A stretch of DNA of 64,000 nucleotides from Tragulus kanchil (taxonomy: Eukaryota; Chordata; Mammalia; Artiodactyla; Tragulidae). The translations under genes were made by a program, and so were the position numbers. The notes under the pieces were generated by a model, which did no database searches, was not told the origin of the DNA, and saw only the letters and a list, made by a program, of their open reading frames with translations. Shown here one piece after another: positions 63,517 through 64,000 of this stretch; position 1 is the first letter of the stretch; the number at the start of each line of letters is the position of its first letter. The stretch covers positions 173,877,501-173,941,500 of the forward strand of contig JAIOJX010000004.1 of NCBI GenBank assembly GCA_022376925.1. Direction: 5' to 3'.

Positions 63517-63839
63517 CTGCCGAGGAAGCCAGAGTGAGTGCCGGGGCCGTGACTGGTCCCAGGCCTGCCCGCGGCCCGTGCTCCCCACATTTCTTCTGGA
63601 AGGACAGGACGGGAGCACGGGCGGGCAGAGGGAGCCTTCGGAATAACTCGGCCCAGAAGGACCAGGGTGGGCGGAGGCAGGGAGAGGGCCCTGCTGAGGG
63701 CCACGGCCACTCACCCGGTGGTCCCCACTCCCCTTCCCAGGATGAGGGGCAGCTGGGAGATGCAGGAATGAGAAGCGGGCACCAAGCTGCCCCTGAGGGC
63801 TGGGGTCGCCAGCCCCGACACACCACATGGTGACAAGTG

Positions 63840-63925
63840 ACAGCAATTTCCTCTTACAGCTGAGGAGCCAAGGCTCAGAGAGGAGGAGGCGCTTCCTGAA
63901 GGCACCCAGCCTGTGCCCCATCCCC
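63840..63925 (-). mobile_element. MIR SINE remnant
   Basis: TTACAGCTGAGGAGCCAAGG then CTCAGAGAGGAGGAGGCGCT, the reversed MIR core. Confidence 0.6.
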
Positions 63926-64000
63926 CGCGCACGGGCACCTGCTCCCTGCCCGTAGGGCCTCAACCCAGCCGAGCCTGCCTGCTTGCTCTCGGCAGGGTGG

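Larger units (their letters stand above)
61546..63742 (+). repeat. Direct duplication D14 (unit 1097 bp), carries the PARVB penultimate exon
   Basis: Copies are 61546-62645 and 62643-63742, sharing GGA at the join. I saw no length difference between the copies. Confidence 0.95.

Noticed and set aside
6881..63742. The doublets as a new mobile element or programmed amplification system
   Set aside because: The fourteen units share no sequence with each other, have no common ends, and cut through exons, SINEs and simple repeats at random. Only their length is shared, which points to the assembly procedure.

Overview
The window is ruminant (bovid-like) nuclear DNA. The evidence is many Bov-tA SINEs, tRNA-derived CHR-type SINEs and BovB LINE 3' ends, next to older mammalian repeats (MIR, L2 and L1 remnants). 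The species cannot be fixed from the sequence. There is no sign of bacterial, viral or organellar sequence.

Two genes can be supported, both on the minus strand and both split by introns: gamma-parvin (PARVG) and the 3' end of beta-parvin (PARVB). They belong to one actopaxin/parvin family and lie head to tail, as I recall for human 22q13. I read all twelve PARVG coding exons, from the ATG at 45449 to the stop at 18987. Each has canonical splice sites and compatible phase. Together they encode 331 residues, the length I recall for human PARVG. The last two coding exons of PARVB lie at 62347-62419 and 61042-61118; the rest of that gene lies beyond 64 kb. Both products are adaptors with two calponin-homology domains that work in the ILK-PINCH-parvin complex linking integrins to actin.

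Layout in + coordinates: 1-18.7 kb is repeat-rich DNA downstream of PARVG with no supported gene. 18.7-46.6 kb is PARVG from 3'UTR to ATG exon. 46.6-61 kb is the interval between the genes, with a CpG-dense candidate PARVG promoter at 48.0-48.8 kb and possible PARVB poly(A) signals at 55.7-59.5 kb. 61.0-63.5 kb holds the PARVB 3' exons.

The dominant structure is not a gene. The window holds fourteen direct, adjacent duplications, each about 1.0-1.2 kb and nearly identical, covering about 31 kb. They ignore exon, intron and repeat boundaries. They duplicate six of the twelve PARVG coding exons and one PARVB exon. In most pairs the small differences cluster beside the internal junction, where one copy has shortened homopolymers and small deletions. 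I infer failed overlap merging at contig joins or gap fills rather than biology, and the true locus is probably about 15.5 kb shorter. I found no new biological system; this doublet series is the most striking signal and the one to test first.
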